From positions 48,501-112,500 of the forward strand of contig NZ_KB905470.1 in NCBI RefSeq assembly GCF_000381365.1: 64,000 nt of DNA, written 5' to 3'. Both the position numbers and the translations under genes were made by a program. The notes under the pieces are model-generated. The model made no database searches and was not told the DNA's origin. It saw nothing but the letters and a program-made list of their open reading frames with translations. This stretch comes from Bacteroides salyersiae WAL 10018 = DSM 18765 = JCM 12988. GTDB taxonomy: Bacteria > Bacteroidota > Bacteroidia > Bacteroidales > Bacteroidaceae. This document shows, one piece after another, positions 26,808 to 34,625 of the stretch (positions within the stretch are counted from its first letter, which is position 1; every line of letters begins with the position of its first letter).

Positions 26808-26836
26808 TATGTATAGGGAATAATTATGTAAAGTTT
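26803..26836 (+). repeat. Left terminal inverted repeat of the RIT element
   Basis: These 34 bp, starting TACGTTATGTATAGGG, are repeated exactly in inverted orientation at 30,292-30,325. Just outside, ACATAA-GCTACG-TTATGT (26,796-26,811) resembles a tyrosine-recombinase core site with a 6-bp spacer. Confidence 0.9.
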
Positions 26837-26931
26837 ACATTAATCTTACATATTGCTAACAACCAACTATAAGAATATCAAATATTTCAGAAGAAACTAT
26901 TCACATAACATCTTCGCATAATACTTTTGTC

Positions 26932-26939
26932 TTTATCCA
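26932..26939 (+). promoter_or_regulatory. Probable -7 element for ritA
   Basis: TACTTTTG matches TAnnTTTG about 20 bp before the ritA start. No good TTTG box is found 19 bp upstream, so the promoter may be weak or need an activator. Confidence 0.35.
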
Positions 26940-26959
26940 TTTTTAAATCATGATTTATT

Positions 26960-28216
26960 ATGCGAATAGGAAAATTAGATTTACTAAGAGAGCGTGTTAT
27001 GTCTTTCTTGCAATCAAGAGGTTACAAACAAGGAAGTTTCAAAATGTACAATCGTACTTATAATGAATTGGCGCACTTCATGGAACAGAAGAAAATAGCG
27101 GAATATGATAATTCCGTAGGGTATCAGTTTCTTCAATATAGGTTCTTGAATAGGGATTACCAGACCCTAACAGTACGGGAAAAACTGCGTTACCGGCATA
27201 TTGACGCTTTAAACCAGTTGTTGGAATCGAATGAGGTAAGAGCACGGACACTCAAAAAGCCGTATGAGTTCGGTGGGGAAAAAGGTTATCCCTTTCGTCT
27301 TTTCCTGAAAGATTTACAATCTACCGGAAGGCAGTCCGCTTCTATCCGTAGAAGTGAAATCAGATTATATGATTTGTATAAGTATTGGGTATCTGCCGAT
27401 TTGGATGCCGCAACATTCGGGTTGCAAGAAGGAATCTTATATATACAAAAACTTGATAAGGAACTGACTACAGGTGGACGGGAAGAAGCTATTACGAAAG
27501 TACGTGCATTTTTGTTTTATATGTGCGAGCGTGGGTTATTACCGGACAACAATCCGGAACGTTGGAAGGAACTTTTTAAACACAGATTTCTCAAAAGCCC
27601 CAAAATACCGTCCGTTTATACGCCCCAAGAAGTAGAGGCGATTATCAATGCCATTGACCGTACGACATCAAGAGGGAAAAGGGATTATGCCATTATATTA
27701 TTGGGAGCCCGATACGGTTTGCGCAATTCTGACATTAGAGGGCTGCGTTTCTGCAATTTGGATTGGGAGAATAACAGGTTATGTTTTGCACAGCAAAAAA
27801 CGGGCAAGAGGGTTACATTGCCACTTTCGGAAGAAGTTGGCATGGCAATAATAGATTACATACAACATAGCCGTCCTAAGGTGGATTTACCTTATGTGTT
27901 CTTGTCATTTAAGACTCCCTATAACCCACTGGCTAAAAATGCTGTAGCAAATACCATAACAGAATGGATGCACAATGCCGGAGTTGATTTTGCAACAAGA
28001 CGACATGGGAGCCATATCCTGCGCCATAGCCTTGCCACAAGCTTATTGAGTAACGAAGTGACATTACCTGTCATATCTGAAACATTGGGACACAGCAATT
28101 CCCAAGTTACAACGGCATATCTTCGTGTATCTGTTGACCTTTTGCGACAATGCGCATTGGATGTACCTTTTATTCCGACAACAATTTATGATAATCTATA
28201 TGGAGAAAGCAAATAA
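26960..28216 (+). CDS. ritA: RitA, tyrosine recombinase
   Basis: This 418-residue recombinase, the longest of the trio, has the catalytic residues of the family: Arg in GARYGLRNSDIRGL, Lys in FAQQKTGKRV, HxxR in HGSHILRHSLA, and the Tyr nucleophile in HSNSQVTTAYLRVS. The N-terminal 200 residues include a core-binding domain. It overlaps ritB by 17 bp. Probably cuts or joins DNA at the element ends together with RitB and RitC. Confidence 0.88.
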   Translation: MRIGKLDLLRERVMSFLQSRGYKQGSFKMYNRTYNELAHFMEQKKIAEYDNSVGYQFLQYRFLNRDYQTLTVREKLRYRHIDALNQLLESNEVRARTLKKPYEFGGEKGYPFRLFLKDLQSTGRQSASIRRSEIRLYDLYKYWVSADLDAATFGLQEGILYIQKLDKELTTGGREEAITKVRAFLFYMCERGLLPDNNPERWKELFKHRFLKSPKIPSVYTPQEVEAIINAIDRTTSRGKRDYAIILLGARYGLRNSDIRGLRFCNLDWENNRLCFAQQKTGKRVTLPLSEEVGMAIIDYIQHSRPKVDLPYVFLSFKTPYNPLAKNAVANTITEWMHNAGVDFATRRHGSHILRHSLATSLLSNEVTLPVISETLGHSNSQVTTAYLRVSVDLLRQCALDVPFIPTTIYDNLYGESK

Positions 28217-29186
28217 CTATGGCATATATTCCGAATTAATCCAGCAATATGCTGATTATAAGCGTTCAAAAGGATATAAGATGGTTGATATTGAAAGGAG
28301 ATTACACCGTTTTGACATGCTCACTATTGAACGCAACGAAACAGAAATAGGCATTTCAAGAGATTTATTCAACGCTTGGAAAAACCTGAATCCGTTGGAA
28401 TCAGAAAGAAATCGTGAAACACGCATGTTATACCTTCGTGGTTTTTCAAGTTATCTTAGACTTTTGGGATATGATTCCTATGTCCCGAAATTGCGTAAAA
28501 CCAAGCGTTCGTTCATCCCTCATATATACACCAAAAGAGAGATGGCTGCAATTTTTAAGGAGTGTGACAAAATGGGAAGCACACAATGCGTTTACAATTC
28601 GATAAGAGGTGTAATTCCTTTAATTATCAGGATGCTATACGGAACGGGAATACGTATCGGAGAAGCGTTAAAACTTTGCCATAAGGACGTTAATCTCGCT
28701 TTGGGTACACTAACCCTGCATGAGTGTAAGAACGGACAAGACCGAATCGTGCCAATGTCTTTGTCTTTGACTGCAATTTGTAAGGACTATGTTGTTTATA
28801 AAGAACACTGTAATATGTCTGTTGAACCGGATGCGCCCTTCTTTTCTTCTGCTGACGGAAAGCGATGCAGAGGAACATCTATAAACAGATTGTTCAAGGC
28901 GGTGTTGCAACGGGCAGGAATATTTGCAGGGGCAAAGGGCAAAACGCCCAGACTTCATGACTTGCGCCATACTTTTTGCGTGGAATCTCTTGTTAAAATG
29001 TCAGAATCAGGAAAAGACCTATACAACTCATTGCCACTCCTTATGACTTATGTCGGACATAAATCTTTATACTCAACAAACCAGTATGTACGGATGACGC
29101 AGCAAATGTATCCTCAATTAATTGCAAAAGTTGATGATACCTATCGTTGTGTATTCCCTGATATTAATATTGAAACAGAAGAATAA
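28200..29186 (+). CDS. ritB: RitB, tyrosine recombinase
   Basis: I chose the ATG at 28,200 (MEKANNYGIYSEL), inside the end of ritA, which gives 328 residues; the frame is open further upstream, but those residues are a shadow of ritA. Catalytic motifs are GTGIRIGEALKL, RLHDLRHTFCVES and GHKSLYSTNQYVRM with the Tyr nucleophile. The stop is 2 bp before ritC. Confidence 0.87.
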   Translation: MEKANNYGIYSELIQQYADYKRSKGYKMVDIERRLHRFDMLTIERNETEIGISRDLFNAWKNLNPLESERNRETRMLYLRGFSSYLRLLGYDSYVPKLRKTKRSFIPHIYTKREMAAIFKECDKMGSTQCVYNSIRGVIPLIIRMLYGTGIRIGEALKLCHKDVNLALGTLTLHECKNGQDRIVPMSLSLTAICKDYVVYKEHCNMSVEPDAPFFSSADGKRCRGTSINRLFKAVLQRAGIFAGAKGKTPRLHDLRHTFCVESLVKMSESGKDLYNSLPLLMTYVGHKSLYSTNQYVRMTQQMYPQLIAKVDDTYRCVFPDINIETEE

Positions 29187-29188
29187 TT

Positions 29189-30214
29189 ATGAAACCTACT
29201 GATTTTTCTAAATATCTGACCGATTTTTTTGGCACATATCTGCCAATAGAATGTGGCGTTTCCCAAAATACGATATTGACTTACAGTTACACATTCTCCC
29301 TGTTGATTGAGTTCCTGAAAGAGCAAGAATTTATAAATCCACAGCGTGTTACCCTTGCGGATATAACCAAAGAACGGATTATAAATTTCTTGCAATGGCT
29401 TGAAGAAGACAGGCATTGCTCTGTTTCCACGCGAAATGCACGTCTTGCAGCCATTCGGTCTTTTTATAGTTACCTGCAATATCGAGATGTAAAAGGAATG
29501 TTCCGTTATCATGAAATAATGTCAATAAGGAAAAAGAAAACTGCTGCTCCTGAAATGGCTTATCTTACGATAGATGGTATAAAGTTGATTTTAAGTCAAC
29601 CTGATTTGAAAACACGATATGGTCGTCGGGATTTCGTTCTTCTTTCACTACTCTATGACAGTGGGGCAAGAGTTCAGGAACTAATTGACCTTACGCCACC
29701 TAATATAGAATTTAATGATACGGCGACTGTCAAATTATGCGGAAAGGGTAATAAGGCACGGATTGTACCTTTATCAAAACAACAAGCATCCAATCTCAAA
29801 AAATATATGTATGATGAGGGATTGATGAAAGAGGACAGGCATTGTGTTCCTATTTTTTGTAATTTCCACGGAGAGAAACTTTCCCGTGTTGCCGTCCTGA
29901 ATATTGTAAAGAAATATGCAGAGATAGCTCGAAAAAAGTCCCCTGATTTAATCCCTGAAAATTTGGGATGCCATTCTTTCCGGCATTCCAAAGCCATGCA
30001 CTTATTGGAGGCGGATATAAATTTGGTTTATATAAGGGATTTTTTAGGGCATGTTTCAACAACTACAACAGAAATATATGCTCGTGCAAGTGAAAAGAAG
30101 AAGCTGGAGGCATTGTCACGTGTAAATCCGGGAATAATAAAAGAGGGTAAAACGACATGGCAAAAAGACAAATCCTTGTTGGGTTATCTAAAGGATTTAC
30201 GGACTAAGTATTAA
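29189..30214 (+). CDS. ritC: RitC, tyrosine recombinase
   Basis: A 341-residue recombinase with a SAM-like N-terminal domain (FFGTYLPIECGVSQNTILTYSY) and a catalytic domain with Arg in DSGARVQELIDL, HxxR in LGCHSFRHSKAM, and the Tyr nucleophile in GHVSTTTTEIYARAS. All catalytic residues are present. Last gene of the trio; the right inverted repeat lies about 80 bp after it. Confidence 0.87.
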   Translation: MKPTDFSKYLTDFFGTYLPIECGVSQNTILTYSYTFSLLIEFLKEQEFINPQRVTLADITKERIINFLQWLEEDRHCSVSTRNARLAAIRSFYSYLQYRDVKGMFRYHEIMSIRKKKTAAPEMAYLTIDGIKLILSQPDLKTRYGRRDFVLLSLLYDSGARVQELIDLTPPNIEFNDTATVKLCGKGNKARIVPLSKQQASNLKKYMYDEGLMKEDRHCVPIFCNFHGEKLSRVAVLNIVKKYAEIARKKSPDLIPENLGCHSFRHSKAMHLLEADINLVYIRDFLGHVSTTTTEIYARASEKKKLEALSRVNPGIIKEGKTTWQKDKSLLGYLKDLRTKY

Positions 30215-30291
30215 AACTTATGTGAAGTTTGTTTGGGATATTATGTTATTTAACAGATGAAAATCAGTAACTTAATAAAAATAAACCAAAC

Positions 30292-30325
30292 AAACTTTAC
30301 ATAATTATTCCCTATACATAACGTA
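30292..30325 (-). repeat. Right terminal inverted repeat of the RIT element
   Basis: Exact reverse complement of 26,803-26,836 over all 34 bases. The palindromic ACGT at 30,321-30,324 is also present at 26,804-26,807 and is either a 4-bp target duplication or the recombination overlap. Confidence 0.9.
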
Positions 30326-30445
30326 ATCATCTATCCACCCTTTGAGGGTGTTCGTTCCCCACGCTCCGGCATCGTCAAAGATGCCGTCCAATGCCGTGAT
30401 AGATTCGCTGAACTTGACTATCAGCGTCTGATAGGTCGTGTTCAT
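30321..30445 (-). pseudogene. 5' part of the gene split by the RIT element
   Basis: The ATG at 30,445 overlaps the stop of the upstream DUF3873 gene (ATGA). It encodes MNTTYQTLIVKFSESITALD...GWIDDY and then runs into the inverted repeat, which adds VMYRE and a stop. The original 91-residue protein, rebuilt with the 3' part, is of unknown function. The truncated 46-residue product may still be made. Confidence 0.75.
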
Positions 30446-30672
30446 CGGTTGTCCTCCTTTCCCTGCTTTGCGTTCAGCCACTTGTTCCTTGCGGTTCGGC
30501 ACTCGTCCAATGTGGGTTTGACACAAGCGAACAATTCTCCGTCCGTGTGGCGGTAGTCATACTGCACAAGTGTCCGCTTGCGTCTGCCTATACCCGATTG
30601 GAAACGCTCGTATTTCTCCGTACCTGCTTCCGTGCAGGTGCTTACTCCGTTGATGGTCATTCGTGTTGCCAT
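30442..30672 (-). CDS. DUF3873 protein
   Basis: A 76-residue protein with the DUF3873 signature MTINGVSTCTEAGTEKYERF followed by TLVQYDYRHTDGELFACVKPTLDECR. This family is found almost only in Bacteroides conjugative and mobilisable elements. Its function is unknown. It sits in the middle of the accessory operon, just upstream of the interrupted gene. Confidence 0.75.
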   Translation of the reverse strand: MATRMTINGVSTCTEAGTEKYERFQSGIGRRKRTLVQYDYRHTDGELFACVKPTLDECRTARNKWLNAKQGKEDNR

Positions 30673-30691
30673 AATGTTGCTTTTTAGATGG

Positions 30692-30949
30692 TTAAAAATG
30701 TACTGACAGAACTCTGTTCTTCATCACCATTTCGGGATTGCTCGTGTAGCGTTGATGCAGATAGAAATGGTGTGAGCCGAAGCCGTAAAGGAAGAACTTG
30801 TCAAGTTCGTGCTTCTCGGCAAACGCCTTTACGCTCTTTCTCAATTCCCCCTCACTCGTTGTGAGAGTGAGGAGGTTTACAAATTCAAGGAACAATGCAG
30901 GGATTTTATCGTCCCACACACAAATCATGCTTTCAATTCTTACTTCCAT
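30692..30949 (-). CDS. Small hypothetical protein of the accessory operon
   Basis: An 85-residue protein, MEVRIESMICVWDDKIPALF, with a leucine-rich middle (FVNLLTLTTSEGELRKSVKAF) and a histidine-rich end (YGFGSHHFYLHQRY). Not recognised. It is soluble and lies between the PcfJ-like and DUF3873 genes in the same direction, so it is probably co-transcribed. Confidence 0.6.
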   Translation of the reverse strand: MEVRIESMICVWDDKIPALFLEFVNLLTLTTSEGELRKSVKAFAEKHELDKFFLYGFGSHHFYLHQRYTSNPEMVMKNRVLSVHF

Positions 30950-30973
30950 ATCAATGTTGTTTTAGGGTTGATG

Positions 30974-32257
30974 CTATGCCGCTTTCAGCCGCTCACGGAT
31001 AAGATTGGCGTTCTTGTTCACAAGGTCTATGATGCGCTCGTGGTATTCTGTGTTCTCGTTGCATAAGCCACGACACTGCACCACCTCAAAGGTTTTCAAG
31101 GACACTTCCACCGTTTCTATGCGTCTGCCGTCAATGGTCGCTGAAAGGATAAGGGAATTTTCCCGATTGTGGTAGCCGCCCACGCAATGGTGCATCATCC
31201 GTCCTTCCTCTATCATTTCCTCCACGCTCTCTATGACTTTAACGCAGATAAGGCTGTCGGAAAAGACAAGTCCGAAGAATATGCCTTTGGCTTTCAGATA
31301 TTGTTTCTCGTCCTCAACCGCTTTCTGCCGTTGCCGTTCAGTCCGTTCACGTTCCCTTTGGCGGTTGCGTCTTGCCACCAACCTGTCGTGTTCGGCTTTG
31401 AGGTCTTGGGGGCAGACGTACTTCGGGCTGTTCGTGTCCTTGCCGAAGTGTCGCAGGAGGTCTATCGTGTCACGCCACACAGAGCCGTCTGTGATGGTGT
31501 AGCCGTTGCGGATACATATCTTGATTGACGCCCAATACTCCCCGATATTGAAAGAGTGGTGCAGGTAGTAGCGCAACATCTGATATTGCCCAGCCTTCAA
31601 CAGCGTTTCCGCACGGCTGTCGGAAAGAATGCCTTTGAAAAGGTCGTAAGGCAGGATATTGTGGTATTCGCCCTTGAAGCCGTTTCGCTTCACTTCGGGT
31701 ATGAAACGCTGTCGGGGGTAGGTGCATCTCGGAGTGATGTCGTATGCCCGAATTTCTTGGTTCTTGCGTACCTCCATATCGCTGTATTCCGACCACTGGT
31801 CATAATATAACATCGACATTCCACGCAGTCGGGCAACGGTCGTTGTCCTGCCGTCGGGGGCAATCCACCTCTGCACTACCTCAAAGATGGAATACTCGGC
31901 AGGCTGTCCTGCCTTGTATCGGGAATTGACGGAAAAGAAGCGTATCACTTGGTACTGCTTGCAGGTGGTGACGATGGAGAAATACTCCATATCGCTGAAA
32001 ACGCTCTTTCGGGTGCGCAACGCTTCCAACTCCATACCGCAACGGGGGCAGGTGCATCCGCAAACGGTGTCGGCAAGGTCGTGGTCGCTTTTCCACGAAT
32101 GTCCGCACTCGGTGCAGATGTTCGTGCCGTTTGCCCTCTTGACCGCGTAATGCTTGAAGCAATGACGGAAAGCGTATGCCCTTTGTTCTTCGGTCAATAT
32201 CGGTAGTCGCTTGCTCAAACGTGCGACTTCCTGCTGTATGCGTGTTCTCGGTTTCAT
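30974..32257 (-). CDS. PcfJ-like protein
   Basis: This 427-residue protein resembles PcfJ of Gram-positive conjugative plasmids, which is common in Bacteroides elements. It has two Cys pairs near the N-terminus (CTECG...CGCTCPRCG), a probable zinc ribbon, a central helical part with a charged coiled coil (RRNRQRERERTERQRQ), and a conserved C-terminal domain with MMHHCVGGYHNRENSLILSA. Its role is not established. It follows the PcfK-like gene by 2 bp. Confidence 0.8.
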   Translation of the reverse strand: MKPRTRIQQEVARLSKRLPILTEEQRAYAFRHCFKHYAVKRANGTNICTECGHSWKSDHDLADTVCGCTCPRCGMELEALRTRKSVFSDMEYFSIVTTCKQYQVIRFFSVNSRYKAGQPAEYSIFEVVQRWIAPDGRTTTVARLRGMSMLYYDQWSEYSDMEVRKNQEIRAYDITPRCTYPRQRFIPEVKRNGFKGEYHNILPYDLFKGILSDSRAETLLKAGQYQMLRYYLHHSFNIGEYWASIKICIRNGYTITDGSVWRDTIDLLRHFGKDTNSPKYVCPQDLKAEHDRLVARRNRQRERERTERQRQKAVEDEKQYLKAKGIFFGLVFSDSLICVKVIESVEEMIEEGRMMHHCVGGYHNRENSLILSATIDGRRIETVEVSLKTFEVVQCRGLCNENTEYHERIIDLVNKNANLIRERLKAA

Positions 32258-32259
32258 AA

Positions 32260-32682
32260 TCAGAAATTGAATAGGTTGGGTTGTTGTACTTCTTGTGCGC
32301 TCGCTTTATTGGCGGTTCTCGGCTTGTGGCGGTTCTGCAACTTGCGGAGTTCTTCCTCTTGGTATTTGCGGACAGCGTTCTGACGTGCTTCCGCCTTTTC
32401 CTCCGCCGTGAGTTCCACAACGTGGTTCACCACCACTTGGCAGTTCATCGGCTTGCCTACCTCTATCTCGTTCTCGTCATAGTAGTGGACGGCTTGCCCG
32501 AATATCTCTCCGTCCGTGAAGCCGTTGCAACCGCTTTTCTTCACGTAGTTCAGAATATAGGTCACGCAATCGTCTATGTTCTTGGCAGGGTTGCGGTAGT
32601 TCTTCGCAAAGAGCGCATCCTCTTCCGCCCGCTGTTCCAGATACATCTGTATCGTTCTCTTGAAATGGTCTGTTCCTTTCAT
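32260..32682 (-). CDS. PcfK-like protein
   Basis: A 140-residue protein of the PcfK type: MKGTDHFKRTIQMYLEQRAEEDALFA, then NIDDCVTYILNYVKKSGCNGFTDGEIFG, with a disordered basic tail that ends in PNLFNF. PcfK and PcfJ genes travel together, as here. The function is unknown. Confidence 0.75.
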   Translation of the reverse strand: MKGTDHFKRTIQMYLEQRAEEDALFAKNYRNPAKNIDDCVTYILNYVKKSGCNGFTDGEIFGQAVHYYDENEIEVGKPMNCQVVVNHVVELTAEEKAEARQNAVRKYQEEELRKLQNRHKPRTANKASAQEVQQPNLFNF

Positions 32683-32695
32683 ATCGCTGTCGTTT

Positions 32696-32917
32696 TTAGA
32701 TTGTCTGTTTCAGTATCTCTCTCCAATAGGTCGGCTCTACCTCGCTGAGAAGGAAGTCCATGAAGTCCCTCCGTGCGTCCTTGTTCAGTTCGTGGTAGAG
32801 TTCACGGAACACGGATATGTTGCCGTTGATGTACGTTTCCACCATATACACGAAGATGTTGTCCACCTCGTAATATCTGCACTGCTGCGCTGCCGTCTTG
32901 CTGTTTCTTTTTGCCAT
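32696..32917 (-). CDS. Small hypothetical protein upstream of pcfK
   Basis: The ATG at 32,917 (MAKRNSKTAAQQCRYYEVDN) gives 73 residues. The longer open frame upstream has no support because it overlaps the membrane-protein gene. The body is helical and acidic (FRELYHELNKDARRDFMDFLL). Not recognised. It ends 13 bp before the PcfK-like gene. Confidence 0.6.
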   Translation of the reverse strand: MAKRNSKTAAQQCRYYEVDNIFVYMVETYINGNISVFRELYHELNKDARRDFMDFLLSEVEPTYWREILKQTI

Positions 32918-32928
32918 ATCGGTAAGGG

Positions 32929-33144
32929 TTAAAGGGTGAATAACCAAAGAATGAAGCCGAAGAAGGCAATGGTGGAAAGGATAGCCACGATTACACCTAT
33001 CGCCACTCGAAACACTCCGTTTACAATCTCTCTGATGATGCCCCAAAGGATGCCGAACACCCCGAAGGCGGTGCGCATCATCAAGCCGCATATCGCCAAC
33101 CCGATGTATTGCGCCACTTGTCTGAAATTTGCCGTTGCTGTCAT
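32929..33144 (-). CDS. Small membrane protein
   Basis: A 71-residue protein made mostly of two or three hydrophobic segments (QYIGLAICGLMMRTAFGVFGIL and VFRVAIGVIVAILSTIAFFGFI). Not recognised. It lies in the same operon as its neighbours, 11 bp before the next gene. It is the only membrane protein of the accessory operon. Confidence 0.65.
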   Translation of the reverse strand: MTATANFRQVAQYIGLAICGLMMRTAFGVFGILWGIIREIVNGVFRVAIGVIVAILSTIAFFGFILWLFTL

Positions 33145-33152
33145 AGCCGTAT

Positions 33153-33488
33153 TTACTTGTTAAGTTCCACGATGCTGTCAATCCTGCCGTAAAGGAAACT
33201 GCGGAGTGCGGTCTTGTCGGTAGCCTTGTATTCCGCCCAATGTCCGTACTGCTTCACGATGTAGGTTCGGAGAATGTCGGAGAAGTCAAACTTCCAACCT
33301 TGCAGGGGTACTGCGCTATTGAAATAGGAATTGCTATTCACGTTGCGTGTAAGCCAGTCCTTTTCCTCTCGGCTCAATTTTTCTCCGTTGTTGAGTTTGC
33401 TACGAAGTCCGTACACCTTGCAGTCTTGCAGGTTCTCCAAACTTGGTACTTCCCATGCCACGAATTTTGTTGCTATCGCTGTTCTCAT
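33153..33488 (-). CDS. Hypothetical protein, first gene of accessory operon
   Basis: The ATG at 33,488 (MRTAIATKFVAWEVPSLENL) gives 111 residues; the 14 residues before it in the frame are Lys/Thr-rich and fall in the AT-rich leader. The protein is soluble with several Trp (EEKDWLTRNVNSNSYFN, QGWKFDFSDI). Not recognised. As first gene it should be close to the operon promoter, which I cannot pin down. Confidence 0.6.
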   Translation of the reverse strand: MRTAIATKFVAWEVPSLENLQDCKVYGLRSKLNNGEKLSREEKDWLTRNVNSNSYFNSAVPLQGWKFDFSDILRTYIVKQYGHWAEYKATDKTALRSFLYGRIDSIVELNK

Positions 33489-33750
33489 ATCCGTTGTTTT
33501 TTGATTTTTTGTTTTTTTATGCGGATTCAAGAGCTGAGGGAGTTGAGTTTCAAACTATCTTATCTGCCTCTCGTTTATCCGACATTTTTTTTATGCGTCT
33601 TTCTGTCGCATCGGTCGTTTTCGTTTCGGGTGCTTGAAAAGGTAGGGATTAGGGAATGCAAGGTTTTTCGGTCAAAATACTACCCGCAGGGCTGGAGATT
33701 TTTACCGAAAACAGGAGGCTTGACCTTGCTTTCCCGTCCAATCCCGGAAT

Positions 33751-33758
33751 TACCTTTG
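33751..33758 (+). promoter_or_regulatory. Orphan -7 element in the element's right end
   Basis: TACCTTTG matches TAnnTTTG. There is a TTG 22 bp upstream but no exact -33 box. It would give a plus-strand transcript of about 430 nt without a gene, ending at the hairpin at 34,145-34,200. Confidence 0.35.
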
Positions 33759-34144
33759 CGCCCAGAACGAAAATGACTGACTGATGCGGCTCACTGAAAG
33801 GCGCAAAATGGAGGTAAACGAAAACAGAGGCAGATTGGGTAGAAAAAACTTCAGGAGAAAATCCGTAAAAAAGGAATAACCAAAAGGGAAAAGACATCAC
33901 CGGAGCGTGAAAAGGGCAAACCACAACAAAGGAAGTATGAATGTTTCCGATCCGACAGGACTTGTCCAGCCGGGCGACAACAATCATTCTTCCCGGTTTG
34001 CCCGGCTGTGTGTGTCCGTCTGCTTCATTCATGGGGCAGGCTGACACACTCTGCATTCACTTTCCGCTTCCGGCAAAAGGGACAGCGAAAAAAGAAAAAT
34101 CATTTGAAAACCCGTAAAAGCACCTCTTGGCATAGGCGCAAAAG

Positions 34145-34200
34145 AAAGGGGCATTGCTTCATCTGTCTAAACATCGTTTAGGCGTGAGGCAATGCCCTTT
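34145..34200 (+). terminator. Terminator-like hairpin at element end
   Basis: AAAGGGGCATTGC (34145-34157) pairs with GCAATGCCCTTT (34189-34200) with one bulge, and an inner hairpin CTAAAC-ATC-GTTTAG lies in the loop. The short T-run after it is TTTTCT. Confidence 0.6.
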
Positions 34201-34349
34201 TCTCCGGCTATGCGGCAGTCTGCACACGTTTGTTCAAAACTCGTTTTGGGCAATGGTGTTCCGACGGATAAAACCGCTTTTACGGAAAATTCTTATGAAT
34301 GAGGGGATAAAAAAACGGGAGTTTATATCAAAATCTCGAATTAAATAGC

Positions 34350-34358
34350 TACTTTTGC
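34350..34358 (+). other. Candidate attachment core of the element
   Basis: TACTTTTGC fits the CTnDOT attB core GTANNTTTGC in 9 of 10 positions (the preceding base is C, not G). It lies exactly where element-like sequence stops and chromosomal genes start. The same string could be a -7 promoter box, since CTnDOT targets resemble those. Confidence 0.4.
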
Positions 34359-34560
34359 ATACGAAGAGTTCTTTGAAGGTTACGCAACGCGCAGAAGGAT
34401 AATGCAGTAGATAACTAACTAAATCGTAACCTATTACTATCAAGAGCGATTAACCTACGCTCATTTCCAATAAATTACACTCTTTTCGTAACTTCAGATA
34501 GCAAAGTTACGAAATATTGTTTATCGCACGTAATAAATAAGGTGTGAATTAATAATAAAA

Positions 34561-34594
34561 AAGCGTCGACTCAAAATATTATGAGTCAACGCTT
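34561..34594 (-). terminator. Terminator of the M13 peptidase gene
   Basis: AAGCGTCGACTCA (34561-34573) pairs with TGAGTCAACGCTT (34582-34594) with one mismatch. On the minus strand a T-rich tail follows, about 30 bp after the stop codon of the peptidase. Confidence 0.75.
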
Positions 34595-34625
34595 TGATAT
34601 ATGTACAATTGTTTATACAAAACTA

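Larger units (their letters stand above)
26803..30325 (+). mobile_element. RIT element (recombinases in trio)
   Basis: Three consecutive tyrosine recombinase genes in one operon lie between 34-bp perfect inverted repeats, which is the definition of a RIT element. Excluding the ACGT shared by both flanks, the mobile part is 26,808-30,320, about 3.5 kb. It interrupts a small gene of the conjugative element's accessory operon and is transcribed against it. The element carries nothing but the recombinases. Confidence 0.88.
33489..34349. other. Non-coding right end of the conjugative element
   Basis: No believable gene is found in these 860 bp. The region holds an orphan -7 box on the plus strand (33,751), a terminator-like hairpin (34,145-34,200), and no recombinase gene. 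Right ends of CTnDOT-type elements are likewise gene-poor. Confidence 0.45.

Noticed and set aside
33649..34056. A 135-residue minus-strand frame in the element's right end.
   Set aside because: Composition is unlike a protein of the region and it lies in a gap with regulatory signals; no supporting ribosome-binding site or motif.
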